A stretch of 64,000 bases of DNA from Corynebacterium caspium DSM 44850 (lineage in GTDB: Bacteria; Actinomycetota; Actinomycetes; Mycobacteriales; Mycobacteriaceae): positions 1,674,001-1,738,000 of the forward strand of contig NZ_CP047118.1 of NCBI RefSeq assembly GCF_030440555.1. The letters run 5' to 3'. How positions within the stretch are numbered: position 1 is the stretch's first letter; the number at the start of each line of letters is the position of its first letter. The notes under the pieces are model-generated. The model made no database searches. It worked only from the letters and a program-made list of their open reading frames with translations, and had not been told where the DNA came from. This document shows positions 56,901-64,000 of the stretch, piece after piece. Made by a program: the position numbers and the translations under genes.

Positions 56901-59183
56901 ATCAGTGTGATCTGTTACTTTGCTGCGCACGGAACCATCGGGGAAGGTGATGTCGTAGTGCACTACTAGGTCGGTGAAAACCCCAGCTGTAGTGGGTTTG
57001 CCAACGATATTACCGGTGGTGGTGTCTAGCACTAGACCAGCAGGTAGGTTATCGATGCGCGTTGGGGTGACTGTTACTGGCACGATTTCCCCGGCAGCAT
57101 TTTTTACATCAGATATTGGCAGACCTTTGATGAGATCTACTACCTTAACGGCTTCCCCGGCGTCATTTTTATACTCTTGGCCTACTTTGCCTGGTGGGAG
57201 CATCGTTTGGGTGATATCTACTACCCGAATATATTTACGTTCAATAGTGTTTTGGGCACTGCCACCAAAGGGGGTGTGCGGCACTATTTGTTGTACTAGC
57301 AGCTTGTAATTTCCAGGGGTGGTGGGAGTTCCTGTGAGCTCACCAGTGCTGGGATTAAGCGTTAGACCAGGGGGAAGCTGCTCTAGTACGTTATATTTTA
57401 CTTCCCCAATATTGGCATTGGGCAGGTTAGGTACCGGTGCGGCTACCGAATTTGTCATTCCGGTATCGCCACCAGTGGCTGTGGCATAGTCTTGGCCCAC
57501 AGAGCCAACGGGTAGGGCTTTTACCACTATGGCGTTGAAGGAGGCGCGCGCTACTTCTTCTACTCCCCCATTGGTATCCACTGAACTTAGGACCGCGGTG
57601 TAGATCATATTTTCTTTGATATCTAGCGGTACCGTTAGTGGGCAGGAAGGGATGGTGGTGTTGGCATCGGGGTTAGCTGCCGGGCAAGAGCCTACTTTAT
57701 TGCCTTCTTCATCGAACCAGTCGATTTGGAATTTTATGGCATCACTAATGGGTAGCCCGGTGGAAACAGTTTGGGCTATATCTCCGGGGCCAGCGGTGCG
57801 TAGCAGCACATCATAGTTTTCGATTTCAAAATTCAGAGCTGCCGGGGCGAGTGCTTCATTTAAACGCCCAACACTGGAACGAAGGGAGTTGGTTAATGCC
57901 CGACCAAGTACTTCATCTGCTTTTTGGTAATAAGGCAGGGTCCAACCACTTAGTCGACCTACGTTATTGGGGAGTTCTGGGAAATCAACATAGAGCCAAT
58001 CCATATTTAGGTGCTTGCGAGCACCTGCTGGAGCTATACGACGGAAATCGCCTTCGCCACGGGTATTTGCTATAGCACCAGTGGTATCAAAAGTACCTTT
58101 GAAGCGCAGTTGGAATTTACCTTTATTATCTGTGGTGGTGTACACAGTTTCGGCAATCCAGCTTTGATCAGCAGCTACTTGCTCTTTGATCCAATTTTGC
58201 AGGCCTTCTTCATCGGCGGGGGTCCAGCCGGTGCCGCGCAGAGTTTTACCGGCAAAATTTTGTTCGGCATATACCTTGATGGCGTTGACGGCCTTATCGG
58301 AAAGATAGGAGCCGGCTACTTTTAGCCCAGGAGCTAAAATATCGCCACGCTGGGGCGTGATGCCATTAAAGAGGTTTACTTCTTCATAGCGCAGCGCTCC
58401 GGCGGGAACGTTCATATTCCAGTAGACATCGCCAAAGATGATGCCTTGATCCCCGTCAGCCCCGGCAGATACTGGGGTTTGCTTGGCATCTTCTACCCAG
58501 CGGGATTTATCGGCCAGGTGCATGCTTTGAGGGGAGGTTCTGGCGTATTGGATGCGCACATCGTTTAGCCGTTTTTTGGCACCATCCCAATCCACCCTGG
58601 TATCGGTGATTACTTGATACGGTGCCGGGGACCATGATGAGCCATAGCTATAGGCCAGACGATGGGTATCTTTTTTATCATCTGGGAGTTCGGTCCAAAT
58701 ACGAACCTTTTCCCATACGTGTTCTGGTCGGCCTACCTTTTCAGGGATGGCATCAAAGGTGTGTACGCGACCAAGATTATCGAAGAAGGGTTGGGCATAG
58801 ATGGAGAAATTACCCTGCGCATCTGAGGTCGAATAATAGACCGGAGAAACGAATTGCCCGCGATCCCCTTCACGCCATTGGAAATATACTTTTATACCTT
58901 CAAGTGGCTTGGTATTTTTATTGTGATTTGCGGCAATATTATTTGTGGCCGGGCTATTAATTTCCCGAATATTGCCATTAATAGTGAAGGGACTGGCCGC
59001 AGATGCTGCGGGGGAATGTACTTTATAAGTTCCAGTGGTGCTGGGGTCAACGGCTGTTTGAGCCTTAGCTACCGCTGCGAACTGGGTGTTAGCTACAAAT
59101 GGCACAGACTGGAGAGTCATAGCCAAAGTTACTGTTAAGGCGCCTATTGCGATAGAAATACCGCGGCGAGAACTTCGATGCAT
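53946..59183 (-). CDS. 1745-aa surface protein with Rib/alpha-like repeats and shared C-terminal module
   Basis: A paralog of the 2151-aa protein: the same RSSRRGISIAIGALTVT leader, a KVYFQWREGDRGQF N-terminal domain, He_PIG-type modules (LPPGLTLNPSTG) and then about eight Rib/alpha-like repeats with YPDGS-type ends. The C-terminal module (about 54279-54597) has RCIAVGLG, IPGVSEVQARL and LADACIPGG, followed by a tail of about 125 residues, Ala/Glu/Asp-rich with a coiled-coil look (LQNIQAEKEALLSLQELENL). GAAGGAT lies 7 nt before the ATG, with an AT-rich TATATATAG just upstream. It has its own terminator, so it is a single transcript. Confidence 0.9.
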   Translation of the reverse strand: MHRSSRRGISIAIGALTVTLAMTLQSVPFVANTQFAAVAKAQTAVDPSTTGTYKVHSPAASAASPFTINGNIREINSPATNNIAANHNKNTKPLEGIKVYFQWREGDRGQFVSPVYYSTSDAQGNFSIYAQPFFDNLGRVHTFDAIPEKVGRPEHVWEKVRIWTELPDDKKDTHRLAYSYGSSWSPAPYQVITDTRVDWDGAKKRLNDVRIQYARTSPQSMHLADKSRWVEDAKQTPVSAGADGDQGIIFGDVYWNMNVPAGALRYEEVNLFNGITPQRGDILAPGLKVAGSYLSDKAVNAIKVYAEQNFAGKTLRGTGWTPADEEGLQNWIKEQVAADQSWIAETVYTTTDNKGKFQLRFKGTFDTTGAIANTRGEGDFRRIAPAGARKHLNMDWLYVDFPELPNNVGRLSGWTLPYYQKADEVLGRALTNSLRSSVGRLNEALAPAALNFEIENYDVLLRTAGPGDIAQTVSTGLPISDAIKFQIDWFDEEGNKVGSCPAANPDANTTIPSCPLTVPLDIKENMIYTAVLSSVDTNGGVEEVARASFNAIVVKALPVGSVGQDYATATGGDTGMTNSVAAPVPNLPNANIGEVKYNVLEQLPPGLTLNPSTGELTGTPTTPGNYKLLVQQIVPHTPFGGSAQNTIERKYIRVVDITQTMLPPGKVGQEYKNDAGEAVKVVDLIKGLPISDVKNAAGEIVPVTVTPTRIDNLPAGLVLDTTTGNIVGKPTTAGVFTDLVVHYDITFPDGSVRSKVTDHTDATSITIAEQLQSEIYTPEYAPVQGKRGLPVTVAPPTFTKEGAAATAPTGTSFAFAETPPGDAVIDASTGEITMTVPADADLNLAINIPVVVTYPDTSTDKITAKIQPISSEADVTNPVWAEGSGRPGSTVKIPNTGHVLPANTTTVVTDNAGTVIGTVKPDGTLHVEIPDNATVGDKIPVKVELTYPDGSKETVTTAVNVIAGPDWNDGSTKPNTPITIPNTGGAVPPGTTVEVPNGNGTATITPDGVITVTPDASANPGDTVVVVVKDEDGKVIDTITVTVVPLDNAVYDPAYDAISGEPGQSIYSRAPIFSKNGVTTTPPQGTTYAKANNGPTYATVDPNTGIVDVTIPANAVPDSSFTVPVEVTYPDGSKDLVDLTVNVGSFQKDQFEPAYVQVDGPRATVVTIAAPTFTKKDGSPVAKPADATFALEFDTPGVQSINRNTGEITYLVPADAPLGQIITIPVVVTYADRSTDYVNATVKPVASQADATTPAWNNGIGMPGETINIPNTGTPLPTGTTGVVKDENGTPIGTILPDGSLSVTIPADADPTKPLEVTVTVTYPDGSKEDVPTTITVIPSPDWNDGTTKPNTPISIPNTGGAVPPGTQATVTNGDATVTIDNAGNLVVTPGPGATTGSTITVQVTNPATGHVIDTVTVTVSATDAQTYDPSYDPIVGNAGQTLSSGEPTFRKGGQTSSKPAGTSFAVDPSDTTNATIDANTGIVTVTIPAGAKPGDKFTVPVKVTYPDASTEIIQVPVIVAGKPGPGIPDRCIAVGLGIGIPLLLLAPLGLAAQVHIPGVSEVQARLNSQIGAFNEQVQRQMGIFSPELAKWASEINKTLGSPQVRQALGAAGVVLLGLTVGTLLADACIPGGLSSNRLDELKDPNAVGARGAVDAAEVTEATEAIDVAAEGVAVDAADAAVAATEAGVDAAAASDFAAADAEAAAAASEADAAAAVELQNIQAEKEALLSLQELENLNDSLNTE

Positions 59184-59533
59184 AGAATTATCCTTCTATA
59201 TATATGACATGACAACTTTAAATATAAGGAAATAAAGTAAGTCGCATATTTTGACAAATAGATGATTTCTATAAACCCTGATTACAGCCTTTTATTTTGC
59301 TGGGAACTTCCTTAAAGGGGGTAGCTTTTGGGGTAGATATTTAAAATAAAACAGTTTTTCGTTATGGAATTATGTGCGCTTAACTTTTGCCATATTTAGT
59401 ATATAGCCGCATTTAAAATTTTATTTCTTTAATGCTTATATGCTGCAATATTATTATTCAATTGTTTATTTTCTATTTAAGGCTGTATTTACCCACTTAA
59501 GGTTTTAGTCTTTAGGTTAGGTATTTGGGCATG

Positions 59534-59567
59534 CAAAAGGCGGTACTGATGGATATCAGTACCGCCT
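59534..59567 (-). terminator. Terminator of the short Pro/Ala-rich protein gene
   Basis: A perfect 13-bp stem (59538-59550 with 59555-59567) and a 4-nt loop, followed by TTTTGC on the minus strand. The gap 59184-59533 is AT-rich with no gene; it includes a GGGGGTAG motif also seen upstream of the 2151-aa gene. Confidence 0.9.
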
Positions 59568-59627
59568 GAGGTTTTAGTTTAGTTAGCCGGTATTTCTACC
59601 AGTTAGAAACTAAAGGTTTTATTGAGC

Positions 59628-60608
59628 TTAGGCAGCGGGTACAGGTGTAGGACCGGCTGGTGCTGGCTCTTCTACAGGAGCAGGTCCAGGCATATCTGCA
59701 GGAGCAGCAGGATCAGCAGGTGCTGCGTCTGCAGGAGCTGGTGCAGTATCAGCTGGTGCGTCTGCAGGAGTTTCGGGTACTGGTGTAGGACCGGCTGGTG
59801 CTGGGTCTTCTACAGGAGCAGGTCCAGGCATTTCGGTAGGAGCAGGTGCTGGGGTCTCGTCAGACTTGGAAGAACCAGCGTTTATTCCCTTGATTCCGCC
59901 AGGGGTGCAAACCTCTACCATTACGGCACTGAATGCCAGGCCGAGGAATACTGCGGCAACAGCGCCAGCAGCTTTGCGCATTTCAGGGGTGAAAGCAGCA
60001 TTTAAATCGCCAGCTAGCTTAGCTAGTGCTGGGTTCGAGGAACTGCCACCTAGCTGCTGGTTTAACATATTGATCTGGCTCTGGATACGAGCCTGAATAG
60101 CGCTAACACCTGGAAGGTTAACCTGTGCAGCCAAGCCCAAAGGAGCTAGGAAAAGCAAGGGTAGACCGAAGCCTAAGCCAGCTGCCAAGCACTTATCGAA
60201 AGGCTTTGGTTCTGAGCCGTCTGAACAATCAGGAGTTTGGCCAGTGCAAACGCCAGGTGCACCTTCAGGAGCTGGGGCAGGTACTGGTTCAGCAGGAACA
60301 GCATCAGCACCAGGTGCTGGTGCAGCATCAGGCGTAGCTGGTTCTGGAGCAGGTACTGGTTCAGCAGGATCTACAGGTTCTGCAGGCGCAGGAGCCGGTG
60401 CTGGTGCAGGAGCCGGTGCTGGTGCAGGAGCCGGTGCTGGTGCTGGCGCAGGTGCAGGTGCAGGTGCAGGAGCTGGTTCTGGCGCAGGTGCTGGTGCTGG
60501 TGCAGCAGGAGCCGTTTCTGGTTCTGGTGCAGGAGCCGCTACGGAGTTGCCGGTGAATACCAGGGAGGTAGCCAAGGCCGCAATTAGGGTCTTTTTGAAA
60601 ATATTAAT
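59628..60608 (-). CDS. Short Pro/Ala-rich surface protein with shared C-terminal module, ATT start proposed
   Basis: About 326 residues if translation starts at ATT 60608. This gives the signal peptide NIFKKTLIAALATSLVFTG ending near VAA, and an AAGGGAG site 6 nt upstream. Starting at the TTG at 60575 would remove the basic n-region and much of the hydrophobic core. No ATG, GTG or other TTG lies between the in-frame stop and 60575. The mature part is a Pro/Ala/Glu stalk (PAPAPAPEPAP), an acidic TGQTPDCSDGSE loop, then the same membrane module as its larger neighbours (KCLAAGLG, IQARIQSQINML, EVCTPGG). A Pro-rich tail with a repeated MPGPAPVE-PAPAGPTPVP motif ends it. Confidence 0.8.
   Translation of the reverse strand: MNIFKKTLIAALATSLVFTGNSVAAPAPEPETAPAAPAPAPAPEPAPAPAPAPAPAPAPAPAPAPAPAPAPAPAPAEPVDPAEPVPAPEPATPDAAPAPGADAVPAEPVPAPAPEGAPGVCTGQTPDCSDGSEPKPFDKCLAAGLGFGLPLLFLAPLGLAAQVNLPGVSAIQARIQSQINMLNQQLGGSSSNPALAKLAGDLNAAFTPEMRKAAGAVAAVFLGLAFSAVMVEVCTPGGIKGINAGSSKSDETPAPAPTEMPGPAPVEDPAPAGPTPVPETPADAPADTAPAPADAAPADPAAPADMPGPAPVEEPAPAGPTPVPAA
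59637..59833 (-). repeat. Duplicated 59-bp segment in the tail coding region
   Basis: 59637-59695 and 59775-59833 are near-identical at an offset of 138 bp. They encode the two MPGPAPVE-PAPAGPTPVP copies at the protein C-terminus. Confidence 0.85.
60391..60444 (-). repeat. Three tandem 18-bp units encoding Pro/Ala stalk
   Basis: GGAGCCGGTGCTGGTGCA occurs at 60391, 60409 and 60427, the last with one changed end base. Degenerate copies continue to about 60510. Copy number is likely to vary between strains. Confidence 0.9.
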
Positions 60609-60614
60609 GATGAA

Positions 60615-60621
60615 CTCCCTT
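60615..60621 (-). promoter_or_regulatory. Ribosome binding site deciding the ATT start
   Basis: AAGGGAG on the minus strand, 6 nt from the ATT at 60608 and 3 nt from an ATC at 60611. No canonical start codon lies at a usable distance. Confidence 0.6.
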
Positions 60622-60833
60622 AGGGAAGGATATTAAGAAGATTAGTTCTATATTGTGTTGATTAATGGGCCAGTTCGAAAGAAACGTTTTTTGATTTCGG
60701 CGATTTTTAACTGACACCATATTTTTAGGCTTATCTTTAACTTTAGGCAGCGTACTGCCAGAATAAAATTTCATACTTTTTGAAAGCTTCTTAAATATTC
60801 AAAGGTGATAGATAAAATAGGTTTTCTTGGGCC

Positions 60834-60857
60834 AAAAACCGTATTTCCATACGGTTT
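60834..60857 (-). other. Perfect hairpin with T-run in the 5' region of the short surface gene
   Basis: The arms 60836-60843 and 60850-60857 form a perfect 8-bp stem with a 6-nt loop, followed by five T on the minus strand (60834-60838). It lies about 225 bp before the ATT start and after the upstream gene's own terminator. It could be a second terminator or an attenuator. The rest of 60622-61005 is AT-rich with no credible gene. Confidence 0.5.
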
Positions 60858-61005
60858 CTTACGTATATTTATGGATCCATATCGGATTTTTTTTCGATAT
60901 TCTCACTTTTTATTTATTTGCAAGATATATCACACTGTATTCAGATCGAGATTTTGGCTGAATTTTTCCTCAAATTTTGCTGGGAAATTCGGGTTTTGGA
61001 AGCAT

Positions 61006-61043
61006 AGAAAAATCCTCCCGAAGGCTTTTCTTCGGGAGGATTT
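61006..61043 (-). terminator. Strong terminator of the LPKSG protein gene
   Basis: A perfect 14-bp stem (61010-61023 with 61030-61043), 6-nt loop, five T on the minus strand side. It starts 32 bp past the stop at 61075. Confidence 0.93.
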
Positions 61044-61074
61044 CTGCTGGGTACTAGCTAATAGTTTGTGCTAA

Positions 61075-64000
61075 TTAGCTTTGACGGGCTCTTCTATAAG
61101 TTACTGCGCCTGCGAGCATGAGACTCGTTGCGGCTAGTAGCCAGAGAATTACTCCGCTGCCACCGGATTTGGGCAGTTCGCCGCCAACTCTTACGTCGCT
61201 AACGGTTAGTACTGCTGCACCTCCGGGGAGGTTTACCACTGTTAGTGCTGCCACCGCAGGATAGTTCTGCGGATCTTGTACTTCGGCGATTACCTTGCCA
61301 TTTTGGTCCCTTAGGAGCTTGAAGGGTACTCGCTTTGGTAGCAACTGATAACCGATTGGGGCTTTGGTCTCTACTAGGTAGAAGACTTTAGCCAGGTCAA
61401 GATCGGTGCTGGTCTGCGGGTAACGCTGACCGTTAAATTCTGCTACCTGGTCTAGGGCACTAATCACGTTTCCGTTTTCATCATGAATCTCGAAAGCGTA
61501 ATCAGTGGTTAGCGGGAGGTACTGGGAATTAGAGTCAGTCTTGATGATTGCCAGACCACCCTTGGGGTCAGCTATATCGCCACAGGCATCTTTTTCCACG
61601 ATCAGGCCGTTTACGCGAAGCGTGGTCTTGTTATACAGACCGTTTCCGGGAACTAGATTTCCGGCAGCATCGGTAACACACTTAAATGTATCCGTACCTT
61701 GCGCGGTTGAAACATCGTAATCAAAAGTGATTTCACGCGTGGCTTCCTGATTCGGGTTCAAGATGAAGGATTGCCCACCATCGGCCTCAGGGATACCGAA
61801 TCCGAAGGGAGGAACTTTATAGGTGCCATCGGGATTCTTGGGTACATCAATATCAGTGATTTCGCCACCGGAGGTGTGCATATCACCTTTGATCGTAGCT
61901 GCCATGGTGAATCCTGGTTCATCGATCCAGTTGTAGATACGCATCTGAGTAGTTGTCTCATTGCGGATAAACAGGCGATAAACTGCATGTCCTGGCGTGG
62001 ATTTAGCTGGCAGGTATTCCTTAGTTAGCTTCGGCGGAAGTGCCGGGCGCTCTACGGAATCACAAGCAGGTGCTTCCACATAGCCAATTACATTGCTGGC
62101 TTCTCGTTGATACATGCGTGCGGTGTTATATGTACCGGTTCCACGAGCATCGTCGATATTCGGACGACACTGCAAGGTAGTAGATACCGCAGCTTGTTTC
62201 ACATCTTTGAATTCCCAGTAAACGTCTACTGAAACCTGAATGCTGGAACGTGGTCTAACAATGATTGGCGCAGTGGAGAAACCAGCTAGAGCGTATTCGC
62301 CAGTTACTGGATCTTTCCGAACATCGCGGCCATTTTGAGCAACTCTTTTGACCACAATATCCGGGCTGCCTTCAAGCATGTCTGTAACCCAAGTCTTGGC
62401 AATATAATTATTAGACTGGTTACTTACTTCAATATTCCAGCGGGTACGGCCGGGCTCAGAGTTAGCCTTATCTACGGTCTTTGTGACGGTGAGGTTGGGA
62501 TCAGGCATATTGGCACAAGCTTCGGCAGTTCTGGTCCCACCGCGGGTAATAGATAGTTTTGCAACGTTACGCAATCCTCTATTTACAGCAGTTGAACTAC
62601 ATTGCGGGGCACCCAGTTCAGCGTACGGCTTATCCACGCGAACCATTACGCGAATCTTGTAGGTGTGCGTTGTATTAGGAGGAATTGCTACACCCTGCGC
62701 AAGCGAATATCCATTAAACAGCTTTGGTGCTTTTACAGTGCCGCTACTAAATGGGCTACTCAAAATATAGCCGTCTAGATGGGTTACACCTTCGGTAAAG
62801 GAAGGCGTGTCAATCAAGTCATATCGACCCGCTCCTAATTCAGGATTCCTAACCTGAATGGTGTAATCCACTGCCATGTATCCGGGTTGATTGGTATTCC
62901 AAACCTTATCGAAAGCCTTAGTAATGATGAGGTTAGTGGAATCACCAGCAGGAACGTCACCACAGGCAATGGACTCAACTCGTCGAGAGCCAACATTGAA
63001 ATAGGTCTTATTATATAGCCCTTTTCCAGGAGTCAGCACACCGTTAACCATCTGACACCGCAGAGTCGGATCATTTGCGTTTGTTGGCAGAGAGTAATTA
63101 AGAGTTACTTCTCGCTCGATAACCTCATTAACTCCTAATTCGAAGGTTATTCTTCCATCATTTCCATAAACAGCTCGCCTACCTGCCGGAGGAATAATGG
63201 GATAAGCATTGGTATTCCGATTACGATAACGAGTTTGCGTACCACTTAGACCAGTACCACTCTGTTGCAAACCATCTCTAGTTCTAACAACAACACTAGG
63301 CGTGAAGTTGTCCTGATCTTCCCAGCCAGTAATCGGAATTGCTCGGTTGGTGGTGTTTTCCAAGCGAATGGTATAAACCGCTTTACCAGGGCGTGACTTG
63401 ATTGGGTCATAGCTCTTAGTGATAGCAGGCAAGCTCGGAAGGGCTAGCGGAGCACAGGCCGCTATTTCTACTGGGTTTGCACCTCTTTGGAATACCTTTG
63501 CCACGTTATAACTGCCCGTATTAGGGCCAGTACACTGCAGGTTTGGGTTCGTAGCTGCACGAACTTCGTTAGCGAAGTGCCAGTGCACATCGAATTCGAC
63601 ATTCGTGCTTGCAGAAGGAGCTATCCTGATGGGTTGCTGAGGAGATCCTTTAAGCAGGTATTCACCATCAGTGCCTCGAGTAATTTGTTGTCCGCCAACG
63701 GTTACTCTGTCGATTTGGGCTTCCGGGCTCCACTCCAATTTATCTTTGATCCAAATATTCGCTGGATAGAAATCAGAGTTATTTACAGCCTGAATTACCC
63801 AATGGAAACGCCTATCTTCAGATTGTCCAGGACGGAATACTTTACTTACAGAGACATTTTGCTCTGGCAGATCTGAACAAGCTTCAGAGACTTTATTATC
63901 TCTTCCACTAACTTCAAGGGTCACAGTATTACGCAACGCCCGGTTTTCTGAAGTTGCATTACAAAGCGGAGCACCAATTTCAGAACGGCTCTTATTAGCC
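61075..64000 (-). CDS. Large LPKSG sortase-anchored surface protein, 5' end outside window
   Basis: The frame stays open to the right edge (about 975 codons seen), and the apparent start at 63936 is only an internal TTG. It has tandem repeats of about 455 residues: one begins near DLPEQNVSVSKVF, the next near NMPDPNLTVTKTV, with paired cysteines (GAPLC, LQC and EACS types) at matching places. Next comes a domain with a prealbumin/SpaA-like segment (GLAIIKTDSN ... VFYLVETKAPIGYQLLP), whose glutamate and lysine fit an intramolecular isopeptide bond. The sorting signal LPKSG is followed by a hydrophobic helix and YRRARQS. A pilin shaft- or tip-like adhesin is likely. Confidence 0.88.
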   Translation of the reverse strand, partial: ANKSRSEIGAPLCNATSENRALRNTVTLEVSGRDNKVSEACSDLPEQNVSVSKVFRPGQSEDRRFHWVIQAVNNSDFYPANIWIKDKLEWSPEAQIDRVTVGGQQITRGTDGEYLLKGSPQQPIRIAPSASTNVEFDVHWHFANEVRAATNPNLQCTGPNTGSYNVAKVFQRGANPVEIAACAPLALPSLPAITKSYDPIKSRPGKAVYTIRLENTTNRAIPITGWEDQDNFTPSVVVRTRDGLQQSGTGLSGTQTRYRNRNTNAYPIIPPAGRRAVYGNDGRITFELGVNEVIEREVTLNYSLPTNANDPTLRCQMVNGVLTPGKGLYNKTYFNVGSRRVESIACGDVPAGDSTNLIITKAFDKVWNTNQPGYMAVDYTIQVRNPELGAGRYDLIDTPSFTEGVTHLDGYILSSPFSSGTVKAPKLFNGYSLAQGVAIPPNTTHTYKIRVMVRVDKPYAELGAPQCSSTAVNRGLRNVAKLSITRGGTRTAEACANMPDPNLTVTKTVDKANSEPGRTRWNIEVSNQSNNYIAKTWVTDMLEGSPDIVVKRVAQNGRDVRKDPVTGEYALAGFSTAPIIVRPRSSIQVSVDVYWEFKDVKQAAVSTTLQCRPNIDDARGTGTYNTARMYQREASNVIGYVEAPACDSVERPALPPKLTKEYLPAKSTPGHAVYRLFIRNETTTQMRIYNWIDEPGFTMAATIKGDMHTSGGEITDIDVPKNPDGTYKVPPFGFGIPEADGGQSFILNPNQEATREITFDYDVSTAQGTDTFKCVTDAAGNLVPGNGLYNKTTLRVNGLIVEKDACGDIADPKGGLAIIKTDSNSQYLPLTTDYAFEIHDENGNVISALDQVAEFNGQRYPQTSTDLDLAKVFYLVETKAPIGYQLLPKRVPFKLLRDQNGKVIAEVQDPQNYPAVAALTVVNLPGGAAVLTVSDVRVGGELPKSGGSGVILWLLAATSLMLAGAVTYRRARQS

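Noticed and set aside
47111..59183. Regular repeats that might suggest a CRISPR array
   Set aside because: They are in-frame protein repeats of two genes with diverged DNA; there are no short direct repeats with unique spacers.
60805..61074. 89-residue plus ORF rich in Phe and Ile
   Set aside because: It runs through the hairpin and terminator in AT-rich spacer and has no ribosome site or recognisable pattern.

Overview
The window reads as a chromosomal segment of a Corynebacterium-like member of the Mycobacteriales. The evidence is two antigen-85-type mycolyltransferases, an MmpL3/CmpL1-type mycolate exporter, the arabinofuranosyltransferase AftD beside a DUF2613 peptide and an LpqI/NagZ lipoprotein, a GTP-dependent PEP carboxykinase, and the sdhCAB and lpd genes in corynebacterial style. 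No species can be named from the sequence alone. I saw no rRNA, tRNA, CRISPR array, transposase, phage or plasmid genes.

Layout. 1-6776 (minus strand): the start of a DUF445 membrane protein that runs off the left edge, a small membrane protein, sdhB-sdhA-sdhC, and lpd. 6937-9556: a possible 36-residue secreted-type peptide, then two mycolyltransferases. 9584-16956: a prolyl-oligopeptidase-like peptidase, then a flippase, two GT2 glycosyltransferases and a DUF2304 protein (similar in order to mycobacterial Rv3630-Rv3632), a membrane-tethered DsbA-like protein and a GalE-like epimerase. 17009-21276: a MacAB-like ABC system and a DCC thiol protein. 21474-24899: an LANTG surface protein and a VanW/YoaR protein.

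24909-46940 is a cell-envelope block whose content matches the M. tuberculosis Rv0204c-Rv0237 region as I recall it: lpqI, DUF2613, aftD, a TmaT-like acyltransferase, a DUF3068 protein, a large GT-C-like membrane protein, a GT4 enzyme, an MtrP-like methyltransferase, pckG, trmB, an NYN protein, the MmpL3/CmpL1 transporter, and a YbhN-like and a DUF3054 membrane protein. Together these should build arabinogalactan and acetylate, modify and export trehalose monomycolate, while the mycolyltransferases at 7-9 kb use the exported mycolate.

47111-64000 is an adhesin island on the minus strand. Two giant paralogous Rib/alpha-like repeat proteins (2151 and 1745 aa) and one short Pro/Ala-rich protein share the same roughly 105-residue C-terminal membrane module in place of an LPXTG signal. 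A fourth, very large LPKSG protein with repeats of about 455 residues continues past the right edge. Each gene has its own strong terminator. The three-gene shared anchor, and the apparent ATT start of the short member, are the most unusual things here.
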